Made by a program: the position numbers and the translations under genes. The notes beneath the pieces were generated by a model. That model was not told where the DNA came from. It did no database searches and saw only the letters and a program-made list of their open reading frames with translations. Shown in pieces: positions 25,433 through 33,295 of a stretch of DNA of 33,295 nucleotides (position 1 is its first letter; every line of letters starts with the position of its first letter). The DNA is from Candidatus Terryibacteriota bacterium (lineage in GTDB: Bacteria; Patescibacteriota; Minisyncoccia; UBA9983). The stretch lies in assembly GCA_016208535.1 (NCBI GenBank), contig JACQXW010000018.1, forward strand, positions 1 through 33,295, read 5' to 3'.

Positions 25433-26440
25433 CTATTTTACTGCCTCTTTGATTTTTTTCACTATCTCGTTGGTGATTTTTGGATTTTCTTTGAGAAATT
25501 GGCGGGCGGAATCATAGCCGCGGCCAAGGCTTGTTGATTCGTATGAATACGAGGCGCCGGATTTTTTGATGATGCCGTATTTTTCTCCGAGATTCAAGAT
25601 ATCGCCTTCTTTGGAAATTCCCTCATTATACAAGATATCAAATTCCGCTGTTCTAAATGGCGCAGCCACTTTATTTTTAACCACCTTTGCCTTGACCCTG
25701 TTGCCAATGACCTCCTCGCCTTTTTTAATCTGGGCCGCGCGCCTCACATCAATGCGCACTGATGCATAAAATTTCAAGGCCTTGCCTCCAGGGGTGGTTT
25801 CCGGATTGCCGAACATGATGCCGATTTGCATTCTTATCTGGTTGATAAAAATAACCACTGTTTTTGATTTTGCCACAATGGCTGTGAGTTTGCGCAGGGC
25901 CTGGGACATCAATCTTGCCTGGAGCCCGATGTGGCTGGCGCCCATTTCGCCTTCAATCTCAGCCTTTGGAGTGAGGGCCGCCACTGAATCAACAACAACA
26001 ACGTCAATTCCTCCTGAGCGTATCAAACTCTCGGTAATTTCCAAGGCCTGCTCGCCAGTGTCTGGCTGGGAGATGAGCAGATCGTTTATTTTCACTCCTA
26101 GTTTTTTTGCGTAATCAGGGTCAAGGGCGTGTTCAGCGTCCACAAATGCGCAGACCCCTCCCTTTTTTTGAGCTTCGGCAATGACGTGCAGGGCCAGAGT
26201 GGTTTTTCCCGATGATTCCGGGCCAAAAATCTCAATCACCCGTCCTCGGGGTACGCCTCCCACACCCAGGGCAAGATCCAAGGCAAGGGAGCCGGTGGGG
26301 ATTGTGTCAACATTAACTTTGGGCGCCTCGCCCAGTTTCATTATTGAGCCCTCGCCGTATTTGGTTTTAATTTCCTGAAGGGCGTTTTCCACGCCAGTAT
26401 GAGTTTTCTTTTCTTCTTTTGGTTTTGGTTTTTTAAACAT
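25433..26440 (-). CDS. recA: Recombinase RecA
   Basis: [78 protein letters not shown]. Confidence 0.98.
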   Translation of the reverse strand: MFKKPKPKEEKKTHTGVENALQEIKTKYGEGSIMKLGEAPKVNVDTIPTGSLALDLALGVGGVPRGRVIEIFGPESSGKTTLALHVIAEAQKKGGVCAFVDAEHALDPDYAKKLGVKINDLLISQPDTGEQALEITESLIRSGGIDVVVVDSVAALTPKAEIEGEMGASHIGLQARLMSQALRKLTAIVAKSKTVVIFINQIRMQIGIMFGNPETTPGGKALKFYASVRIDVRRAAQIKKGEEVIGNRVKAKVVKNKVAAPFRTAEFDILYNEGISKEGDILNLGEKYGIIKKSGASYSYESTSLGRGYDSARQFLKENPKITNEIVKKIKEAVK

Positions 26441-26469
26441 ATATTAATTTAATATTTCTATTTAAATAA

Positions 26470-26691
26470 TTAACGTAATTTTAAAAATTCTTCAGGTCCC
26501 AATCCTGCCTGTTTGACAATACTTATCAAAAGACCGCGTTTCATATCTTTTTTATGAATCGGAATAGGAATAATTTTTCTTGATTCTTTGTTTACCAAAA
26601 TTAGATGACTGCCAGTTTTTCTTGTCTCTGTAAACCCGATCTTTTTCAAAATTCTTACAACCTCTCGGGGTTTTAATGTCGGCAATCTCAT
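26470..26691 (-). CDS. hicA: HicA-like mRNA interferase toxin
   Basis: MRLPTLKPREVVRILKKIGFTETRKTGSHLILVNKESRKIIPIPIHKKDMKRGLLISIVKQAGL; start trimmed to the internal Met. Confidence 0.85.
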   Translation of the reverse strand: MRLPTLKPREVVRILKKIGFTETRKTGSHLILVNKESRKIIPIPIHKKDMKRGLLISIVKQAGLGPEEFLKLR

Positions 26692-26698
26692 AAATATT

Positions 26699-26956
26699 TT
26701 AACAAGAAATAATTGCGGGAATTCTGGAAATGATTGTTTTTTCTGATTCAAATGGGATTTCCTGTTTCAAATCTTTAAGTGCTTTCAAATATCCTTTGAT
26801 GGCGTCACGTGCCATTTCTCGCGCTTCCTCAAAAGTTTCTCCTTGTGTGGCGCAACCCGGAAGCGCCGGAATGTAAACAACATAACCACCCTCTTTTGCC
26901 GGCTCAAAAACCGCAGTAAAATTATGCACTTCTTGTTTTATATTTTTCTTTACCAT
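26699..26956 (-). CDS. hicB: HicB-like antitoxin
   Basis: FTAVFEPAKEGGYVVYIPALPGCATQGETFEEAREMARDAIKGYL; adjacent to HicA. Confidence 0.85.
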   Translation of the reverse strand: MVKKNIKQEVHNFTAVFEPAKEGGYVVYIPALPGCATQGETFEEAREMARDAIKGYLKALKDLKQEIPFESEKTIISRIPAIISC

Positions 26957-27014
26957 ATGTCTTAATTCTAAATTAACTCATTTCAATTATCAAGTTTTTC
27001 TTTAATGATATCAC

Positions 27015-27605
27015 TTATTTTTTTAATCGTCGATAAACTTTGTACTTATCCCGAATTACATTCCCGTTTTTATCAAAAACAAAAAGCATTCTAAGCTCAT
27101 CAAGCCCTAAATTATGTTTACGTTTATATGTTGCATATTCATCTAAAGACAACTCTCCTACAAATTCTGCATTTCCTTCTTTAATATCTCGATCAAAATT
27201 TTCCGCCTTCTTGGATTCAACCGCCTGAAATGTTCCTCTGTAATATTCATCTGACTTCTTGGCGATCTCGTCAATTTTTTCCTTACTATTTTTAATAGCT
27301 TCCATGTCCATTCGATACACTTTATATCTTAAAATAGTTCTGCCGTCCGCTTCAAAAATCGGTGAGGTTGTTAATGGAATTGGGTGTTGTTCAACAAACG
27401 CATCGAGTTCTTCGCCTGTCATTATTCCAATAGGTTCTACTGCCCCAACTTTTTCATATTCATCCAGTATTTTGTTTGTTTTTTCTTCTAGATATCTGTT
27501 TTGTAATATCTCATCTTCTAGATACCTTTCATGTGCAATTTCTTCAGGAGAGGGTTGATGAGTAGTTGTATCTTCTGGGGATGATAATGGTTTTGCAAAA
27601 GACAT
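27015..27605 (-). CDS. Hypothetical protein with possible internal duplication
   Basis: 196-aa ORF; EELDAFVEQHPIP...ADGRTILRYKVYR and LDEYATYKRKHNLG...KNGNVIRDKYKVYR look like two related halves. Confidence 0.65.
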   Translation of the reverse strand: MSFAKPLSSPEDTTTHQPSPEEIAHERYLEDEILQNRYLEEKTNKILDEYEKVGAVEPIGIMTGEELDAFVEQHPIPLTTSPIFEADGRTILRYKVYRMDMEAIKNSKEKIDEIAKKSDEYYRGTFQAVESKKAENFDRDIKEGNAEFVGELSLDEYATYKRKHNLGLDELRMLFVFDKNGNVIRDKYKVYRRLKK

Positions 27606-27686
27606 ATTTTTATTAAATTTAATAAATTAACATCTTTAGAAAGCCGACCAACTTTCTTTATATATTATGATAAAAAAATTTTCTTT

Positions 27687-28025
27687 TTATTTTAACACCA
27701 CCTCTCTTTTTAATCTTATTTCCCTGTTAAATTTATCTTTTGCCGACACTTCTATTATATTGTATCCCCTTGCCAGGAGCAAATTTTCTTTGAATACTCC
27801 GTTTCTGTCGGTAAAAATCTGCCGGCCGTTGAGATAGAGAAGGCTGACATTTTTTGCCGCACCCTTGATTTCCAAATATGAATTTGAAACTGTCTGGCCA
27901 TTAACAGGGCTTTCAATGATGATTTTCGGCCCCCCTAAAAAATCTTTTGATTTATAGAGGCCGTAAGCCGCAAATCCAACCACAAGAATAATAATGAATC
28001 CAACTTTAAAAACTGATCTTGTCAT
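27687..28025 (-). CDS. Membrane-anchored protein with Ig-like/glucodextranase-like domain
   Basis: N-terminal TM then IIIESPVNGQTVSNSYLEIKGAAKNVSLLYLNGRQIFTDRNGVFKENLLLARGYNIIEVSAKDKFNRE. Confidence 0.65.
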   Translation of the reverse strand: MTRSVFKVGFIIILVVGFAAYGLYKSKDFLGGPKIIIESPVNGQTVSNSYLEIKGAAKNVSLLYLNGRQIFTDRNGVFKENLLLARGYNIIEVSAKDKFNREIRLKREVVLK

Positions 28026-30129
28026 CGTCTTCTTTATTATTATCATCAACAATATTTTTTATCAGCACCTCGCGCGGTTTGGCGCCTTCGCCCGGTCCCA
28101 CCACGCCGCGCTCCTCCAAAATATCCAACAGCCGCGCCGCCCGCGCGTAGCCAATGCTGAATCGCCTTTGAAAATACGAGGCCGAGGCCTTGCCGGTTTT
28201 AATGACCAGTTCCCGCGCCTCCTCATAAAGTTCGTCTTCTCTTTCGTTTTCTTCCTCAAAATTAACCCCGTTAGAAGTCCGATCTGCTAAAGGTAGATCG
28301 GCATCTGCCAAAGGCAGATTACTTCTAACGGGGTATTGTTCAGCCAGATGTTTAACCACTTTTTTAATTTCTTTTTCCGAGATATGAGGGCCCTGGAGCC
28401 TTCGCGGCTTTGCCGTGTCTCCCGCCAAATAAAGCATATCTCCGTTTCCCAAAAGTTTTTCCGCTCCAGCCATATCCAGGATGGTGCGGGAATCAACCTG
28501 GGAGGCGACCTGGAGAGCGACTCTGTTGGTGATGTTTGCCTTGATCAGGCCGGTGATAACTTCAACCGAAGGCCGCTGGGTGGAAACCATAAGATGGATA
28601 CCCACTGCCCGGGACATTTGCGCCAGGCGGACGATTGAGGCCTCCATTTCCCGGGGATAGGTTGCCATAAGGTCAGCCAGTTCATCAATGATAATTATTA
28701 GATAGGGCATTGAATTAAAGTCGCCATGTTTTTCGTGATAGGCGGCAATATCTCGCACTCCGGCCTTGAGCAGTTCTTCATATCTTCTTTCCATTTCCCT
28801 GCAGGCCCATTTTAAGGTGAGAATGGATTTTTTGGCGTCAGTGATAACCGGAGCGAGAAGATGCGGGATTTTATTGTAAACCGTGAGTTCCACACGCTTG
28901 GGGTCAATGAGAATGAAGCGCAGGGATTCCGGCGAATTATGATAAAGAAGACTGATGATGAAGGAATGGATGAGGATTGATTTGCCTGTGCCTGTGGCTC
29001 CGGCAATCAAAAGATGGGGCATTTTTGCCAAATTGGCAAAGACCGCCTTTCCGGTGACATCCTTGCCCATGGCAATCAAAAGATGTTTGCTTGATTTTTG
29101 AAAAGCTTCCTCTGAGAGAAGGCTGGCAAGCCCGATGAGGGTTTTAGTGGTGTTTGGTATTTCAATCCCCACCAGGGATTTTCCCGGAATGGGGGCCTCG
29201 ATTCTCAGAGGATAGGCGGCCAAGGCCAAGGAGAGATCGTTTTGCAAGGCAATAATGCGGGAAAGTTTTATGCCCTCAGCCGGCTTCAGGGTGTATTGGG
29301 TTACAGAGGGGCCGATATTGATTTCACTCATTTCCACCTCAATGCCGAAATTCTGAAGGGTTCTTTTGATGACATTGGCGTTTGCCTTAATGTCTCCGCT
29401 TGATGGTTTTCCTTTGTCGCTCTCCAGCAAATCCAGAGGTGGGGGAGTGAAGTCTTGCCTCGCCGCTGAGCCCGCCTCAACAACGGACTTGGGAGCGATT
29501 ATTTCTTTTATTTTTGCTGACAAAGGTATGACGCTTTTTGCCTTTGCCTCTGTTGTTTCTATCGGTGTTTCTACAGGTTCTTCTTTAATTTCTTTTTGTT
29601 TCTCTTTTTGTCCCTCTTCTTTTTCCTTCTTTTTTATTTTAATTGAGATCGGCATGTCAAACATTATCAAAAAGGAGATTACAAACAAGGCGGCCAAAAT
29701 TATCAAACTTACCCAAAAATCAAAAAGTTTCAGCAGGGGCCAGGAGACAAGGTATCCTAAATAACCGCATGTTTTTTCTCCAAAAATAATATCTGTTGCT
29801 CCCAAACTGCTGATTAAAAATAATGCGCTTCCTATCAAGGTATGGCTGAGCAGTTTTGGCCTAAAGGATGAGATTAGGGAAACAGTGGCGATAAAAAAAA
29901 CAACGGGCACCAGAAAAAATCCCGCGCCAAAAAGTTTTTCCAAAATTTTATAGGCCGAGTTGCCAATGACTCCGGCCTTGCCAAAGGCAGCTAAGGAAAA
30001 AAATAAACCAAGGACAAAGGAGATGATGGCAAAAATAGAACGCCTGGTTTGTTCTTGTAGCGCCTGATGCCATTTTTCAGCAGGTTCTTTTTTTGGGCGA
30101 TTAGCAGTTTTATTTTTTTTTTGAACCAT
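28006..30129 (-). CDS. ftsK: DNA translocase FtsK/SpoIIIE
   Basis: Four TM segments, HLLIAGATGTGKSILIHSFIISLLYHNSPESLRFILIDPKRVELTVYNKIPHLL, C-terminal gamma winged helix ASASYFQRRFSIGYARAARLLDILEERGVVGPGEGAKPREVL. Confidence 0.96.
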   Translation of the reverse strand: MVQKKNKTANRPKKEPAEKWHQALQEQTRRSIFAIISFVLGLFFSLAAFGKAGVIGNSAYKILEKLFGAGFFLVPVVFFIATVSLISSFRPKLLSHTLIGSALFLISSLGATDIIFGEKTCGYLGYLVSWPLLKLFDFWVSLIILAALFVISFLIMFDMPISIKIKKKEKEEGQKEKQKEIKEEPVETPIETTEAKAKSVIPLSAKIKEIIAPKSVVEAGSAARQDFTPPPLDLLESDKGKPSSGDIKANANVIKRTLQNFGIEVEMSEINIGPSVTQYTLKPAEGIKLSRIIALQNDLSLALAAYPLRIEAPIPGKSLVGIEIPNTTKTLIGLASLLSEEAFQKSSKHLLIAMGKDVTGKAVFANLAKMPHLLIAGATGTGKSILIHSFIISLLYHNSPESLRFILIDPKRVELTVYNKIPHLLAPVITDAKKSILTLKWACREMERRYEELLKAGVRDIAAYHEKHGDFNSMPYLIIIIDELADLMATYPREMEASIVRLAQMSRAVGIHLMVSTQRPSVEVITGLIKANITNRVALQVASQVDSRTILDMAGAEKLLGNGDMLYLAGDTAKPRRLQGPHISEKEIKKVVKHLAEQYPVRSNLPLADADLPLADRTSNGVNFEEENEREDELYEEARELVIKTGKASASYFQRRFSIGYARAARLLDILEERGVVGPGEGAKPREVLIKNIVDDNNKEDDDKISF
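28265..28334. repeat. 70-bp palindromic element inserted in frame in ftsK (family A, shares TIR with GIY-YIG elements)
   Basis: ACCCCGTTAGAAGT (28265-28278) / ACTTCTAACGGGGT (28321-28334), 14-bp perfect arms; two internal hairpins with AAA loops. Confidence 0.9.
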
Positions 30130-30254
30130 TATGGATAATTATACAATGAAAAATGCAAATATCAAAATGCAAAATGACAGATTAAAATTTAAAAATGTAA
30201 TTTAATTTTAACATTTTGAATTGTCATTTTGATTTTTACATTTTGATTTTTGAT

Positions 30255-30282
30255 TTGACTTAATTTTAATGTCCATTAAAAT
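30255..30282 (+). promoter_or_regulatory. Predicted promoter of the 30289 ORF
   Basis: TTGACT (30255-30260), 16-nt spacer, TAAAAT (30277-30282); ATG at 30289. Confidence 0.45.
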
Positions 30283-30295
30283 ATTGTAATGGACA
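30270..30295. promoter_or_regulatory. Putative operator: inverted repeat around the -10/start codon
   Basis: TGTCCATT (30270-30277) / AATGGACA (30288-30295). Confidence 0.5.
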
Positions 30296-30984
30296 CTTAC
30301 GGACACCTAATGGACAAGGCCCAGAAATTGACTGGCGCTCTTTATCGGGTGACTGATCTTTTATCTGATAAAGAACCGCTTAAATGGATATTAAGAGAAA
30401 GAGCTGTAAATATTTATAATAATCTTTTAATTGTAAACCCCGTTAGAAGCAGGCAATCTTTGATTGCCGACGGATTTCAAAGAAATCCTGCTTCTAACGG
30501 GGTAAAAAATAATGACGCTATTCTTAATATTATATTTAACGATTTATCCTGTCTTACAAAGAACCTGGAATTAGTTGCCATTGGCACCTATATTTCCAAT
30601 CTAAATTTTGAAATCCTTAAAAAAGAATACATTAATTTAAAATCCCTTATAAATGGAGAAAATCTATCGGACATTTCTATCGGACATCTTATCGGACAAT
30701 CGAAATCGAATGGACACTCAAAAGTTCCAAGGACTACCCTTGGAGAGCATCCATATCCAAGGGTAGTCCTTGGAAACTTAGGAAACTTAGACAGGAAGCA
30801 AAAAATTGTTGAATTTTTGACAAACAATGGGCCTAAAACTATTAGCGAAATTATGCCTAATTTTAATGGGATTGGCGAAAAAAGCCTTCAAAGAGACTTG
30901 TCTGATTTAGTCCATTCTAGTAAGATAAAAGCAGAGGGAGAAAAACGCTGGCGAAGATATAGTTTGGAGTTATCCACAACCTGA
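30289..30984 (+). CDS. Putative winged-helix DNA-binding regulator carrying two in-frame palindrome insertions
   Basis: C-terminal wHTH-like RKQKIVEFLTNNGPKTISEIMPNFNGIGEKSLQRDLSDLVHSSKIKAEGEKRWRRYSL. Confidence 0.65.
   Translation: MDTYGHLMDKAQKLTGALYRVTDLLSDKEPLKWILRERAVNIYNNLLIVNPVRSRQSLIADGFQRNPASNGVKNNDAILNIIFNDLSCLTKNLELVAIGTYISNLNFEILKKEYINLKSLINGENLSDISIGHLIGQSKSNGHSKVPRTTLGEHPYPRVVLGNLGNLDRKQKIVEFLTNNGPKTISEIMPNFNGIGEKSLQRDLSDLVHSSKIKAEGEKRWRRYSLELSTT
30437..30503. repeat. 67-bp palindromic element inserted in frame (family A)
   Basis: ACCCCGTTAGAAGCAGG (30437-30453) / CCTGCTTCTAACGGGGT (30487-30503); internal hairpins GGCAATC-TTT-GATTGCC and GGATTTC-AAA-GAAATCC. Confidence 0.9.
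30725..30775. repeat. 51-bp palindromic element inserted in frame (family B)
   Basis: TTCCAAGGACTACCCTTGGA (30725-30744) / TCCAAGGGTAGTCCTTGGAA (30756-30775), 20-bp perfect arms, 11-nt loop. Confidence 0.9.
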
Positions 30985-31089
30985 TTTTACAGATTGCTTG
31001 CAAGGCTTTATAATCTAATTTATAGATGCAGATTAATTGATGTATTGATATTGAATTCTCGAACCTTGAAAAAGGAATATTTATTTTTG

Positions 31090-31118
31090 TTGAAAATTGA
31101 AAATTGATAGAGTATTAT
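31090..31118 (+). promoter_or_regulatory. Predicted promoter of the surface protein gene
   Basis: TTGAAA (31090-31095), 17-nt spacer, TATTAT (31113-31118). Confidence 0.45.
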
Positions 31119-31129
31119 TAGTTAGTTAG

Positions 31130-31177
31130 TTGCGCGAGAATTTGGCTTAGTCGAAGCCAAAATTAAAAACCGCGCAA
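31130..31177 (+). promoter_or_regulatory. Structured 5' leader: nested stem-loop
   Basis: TTGCGCG (31130-31136)/CGCGCAA (31171-31177) enclosing TTTGGCTT-AGTCG-AAGCCAAA (31141-31161). Confidence 0.5.
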
Positions 31178-31201
31178 GAAAATTATTAGAAGATAAAATT
31201 T

Positions 31202-33295
31202 ATGAGTAAAATCACAAAAATTGTCGTAAGTCTGTCAATGGGCGTTATGATACTGGCAGGAGTGGCAGTAATGCCGGCTCAGGCAGCAAGCTTAACGCAG
31301 GCCCAGGTTGACGCGATCATTTCATTGCTTCAATCATTTGGCGCAGACGCAGCGACAGTAAGCAGCGTTCAATCCGCTCTTACAGGAACGCCGACAACCC
31401 CCACAACCCCGACAACACCAGCAGGTTATACTTTTGCTGTTGATTTGAAAGTGGGCAGTACAGGAACTGATGTTTCAAACCTTCAAACAGTTTTGAAAAC
31501 AGATTCCGCGATCTACCCAGAGGGTTTGGTGACCGGAACTTTCGGCGCCTTGACCAAGGCGGCTGTTATCAGATTTCAGAACAAATATGCTTCTGAAATT
31601 TTGGCCCCGCTTGGCATGACAACCGGAACAGGTTATGTTGGCGCAGCTACAAGAGTAAAATTAAACGCTCTGTACGGCGGCGCAGTTGTAACACCAACCA
31701 CCCCGACAACACCGACAACGCCAACAGCAGGCACTGGTTTGACCATTGCTTCAGCCACCCAGCCCGCGGCAACGATTGCAGTTGAGAGCGCGGCAAGATT
31801 GCCTTTTACAAAGGTAACCTTTACAGCAGGAAATGACGGCGATGTCACCATCACCGGAGTAAATATTGAGAGAACCGGTTTGGCAAGCGACGCCGTGTTC
31901 AGCGGAATCGCTCTTTTAGATGAGAACAATCAGCAACTCGGCCTTGCCAAGACTCTTAATTCAGACCACAAGGCAACAATTGGCGATTCATTCACTGTCA
32001 AGGCTGGCCAGTCAAGAACAATGACCATTGCCGGCAATATGATAGCAGTTATGGATAGTTACGCCGGTCAAGTTGCCTACATTTCAGTCACTGGCGTGAA
32101 TACCACAGCCACAGTAACAGGCGCCCTGCCAATCACAGGAGCGGGCCATACCATTAATGCCACTTTGGCAATCGGCAGCGTTACCAACAACCGAGGTCCG
32201 CTTGACCCGAATGGAGCACAGACAAAGAATATCGGCGCAACTGGCTATACTTTTTCATCTGTAAAATTCACAGCTGGTTCTGCTGAAAAAATCAGAATCA
32301 AATCAGCCAGATGGAATCAGTCAGGTTCAGCCGCCACAGCAGACTTGGCAAATGTCAAGTCATATGTTGACGCTACTGCGTACGATGCAGTTGTTTCCTC
32401 TGACGGAAAGTACTACACCTCAACCTTTGGCGACGGCATTATTGTTGACAAAGGAGCCAGCGCCGAGATCTACATCAAGGGCGATGTTGCAGGCGGTTCT
32501 GGAAGGACAATTGCCTTTGATTTGTACAAGACCACTGATGTTTATATCACCGGCGAAACTTATGGTTATGGCATTACCCCTCCTACATCAGGAACCGGCT
32601 TTGCCGCAACCAACCCGTGGTATGACGCTTCAGTTGTAACAGTTTCTAACGGAACCCTTGCGGTTTCAGTTTCCACAGCTGTTCCGGCTCAGAACATTGC
32701 CATTAACCTGTCAAACCAGCCATTGGGCGCGTTTGATGTTGAGGTTAAGGGCGAGCCGATTTCAGTTGCCAGCATGGTCTTCCGTTTGAGCGCCTGGGCA
32801 GGCACAGGGTCTGCCAGCACTCAAGACATCACCAGTATTAGTTTGGTTGACAATGAAACTGGCGCCATATTGGCAGGTCCTAAAGACATTGACGCCTCAG
32901 CCCCCACAGTCAGCTTTACTGACACAGTCACCTTCCCGGTTGGCAAAAAGGTTTATGCCTTAAAAGGCAAACTGGGAACAGACTATGCCAGCAATCAGAC
33001 AATTGCGGCTTCAACCACGCCGTCAACAGATTGGACAAGCATGACTGGCCAGACAACAGGCAATTCAATCACTGCCTCGCCTGCGTCAGCCATTACTGCT
33101 AACACAATGACTGTCAAGGCCGCCAGTTTAGCAATTACGCTTTCTGGCACGCCAGCCAGTCAGACAGTGGTTGCCGGCACCCAGAACTTTACCTTAGCTA
33201 ATATCCAGTTGGATGGAACAGGCTCGGGTGAAGATGTGAAAATCAACACATTGCCTTTGTACTACAGCCACAACGGCATCACCAATCTTACCGGC
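31202..33295 (+). CDS. Secreted peptidoglycan-binding-domain / S-layer-like surface protein, 3' truncated by window edge
   Basis: Manual translation open to the window end (698 codons): signal peptide MSKITKIVVSLSMGVMILAGVAVMPAQAA, PG-binding-like DLKVGSTGTDVSNLQTVLKTD...GTFGALTKAAVIRFQNKY, TPTTPTTP linkers, long Thr/Ser/Ala-rich beta-type region. Missing from the ORF track because it runs off the end. Confidence 0.85.
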   Translation, partial: MSKITKIVVSLSMGVMILAGVAVMPAQAASLTQAQVDAIISLLQSFGADAATVSSVQSALTGTPTTPTTPTTPAGYTFAVDLKVGSTGTDVSNLQTVLKTDSAIYPEGLVTGTFGALTKAAVIRFQNKYASEILAPLGMTTGTGYVGAATRVKLNALYGGAVVTPTTPTTPTTPTAGTGLTIASATQPAATIAVESAARLPFTKVTFTAGNDGDVTITGVNIERTGLASDAVFSGIALLDENNQQLGLAKTLNSDHKATIGDSFTVKAGQSRTMTIAGNMIAVMDSYAGQVAYISVTGVNTTATVTGALPITGAGHTINATLAIGSVTNNRGPLDPNGAQTKNIGATGYTFSSVKFTAGSAEKIRIKSARWNQSGSAATADLANVKSYVDATAYDAVVSSDGKYYTSTFGDGIIVDKGASAEIYIKGDVAGGSGRTIAFDLYKTTDVYITGETYGYGITPPTSGTGFAATNPWYDASVVTVSNGTLAVSVSTAVPAQNIAINLSNQPLGAFDVEVKGEPISVASMVFRLSAWAGTGSASTQDITSISLVDNETGAILAGPKDIDASAPTVSFTDTVTFPVGKKVYALKGKLGTDYASNQTIAASTTPSTDWTSMTGQTTGNSITASPASAITANTMTVKAASLAITLSGTPASQTVVAGTQNFTLANIQLDGTGSGEDVKINTLPLYYSHNGITNLTG

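Noticed and set aside
32640-32660. TTTCTAACGGAACC resembling the element terminus
   Set aside because: Partial match only (CTAACGG) with no partner arm nearby; ordinary coding sequence (VSNGTL) in the surface protein.
1-33295. tRNA, rRNA or known riboswitch genes
   Set aside because: No tRNA/rRNA-like sequence recognised by eye; would need tRNAscan-SE/Infernal to exclude formally.

Overview
The window looks like a Candidate Phyla Radiation (Parcubacteria-like) chromosome segment. This lineage call is an inference from gene content, AT-rich composition, protein style and the lack of an L30 gene; no database was searched. It contains: (1) an S10-spc ribosomal protein operon (rplD to secY, then an adenylate kinase remnant and map), interrupted between rplD and rplW by an antisense gene, a RelE-like toxin-antitoxin pair and a thioredoxin/CcdA-like membrane gene; (2) a PaaX/Cas2-like gene bounded by two 38-bp direct repeats; (3) ruvX, a LytR_C-like protein and a DoxX-like protein; (4) a sensory cluster (flavodoxin-7TM-coiled coil protein, PAS protein, multi-PAS histidine kinase, three stand-alone receivers); (5) type IV pilus genes (two pseudopilins, pilB, pilC); (6) recA, hicBA and ftsK on the minus strand; (7) a winged-helix regulator-like ORF and the start of a large peptidoglycan-binding/S-layer-like surface protein. 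The strongest unusual signal is a set of palindromic/TIR elements. Two 282-bp units each carry an 86-aa GIY-YIG nuclease ORF and end in perfect 12-bp inverted repeats (ACCCCGTTAGAG/CTCTAACGGGGT and the compensated ATCCCGTTAGAG/CTCTAACGGGAT). The same terminus (ACCCCGTTAGA) bounds two short elements of 67 and 70 bp, predicted to fold into a stem with two hairpins, inserted in frame inside ftsK and another ORF. A second palindrome family (AAGGACYRYCCTT core) is inserted in frame in pilB and the regulator ORF. My main hypothesis is a GIY-YIG nuclease-linked mobile palindrome system with non-autonomous, protein-coding-compatible derivatives.
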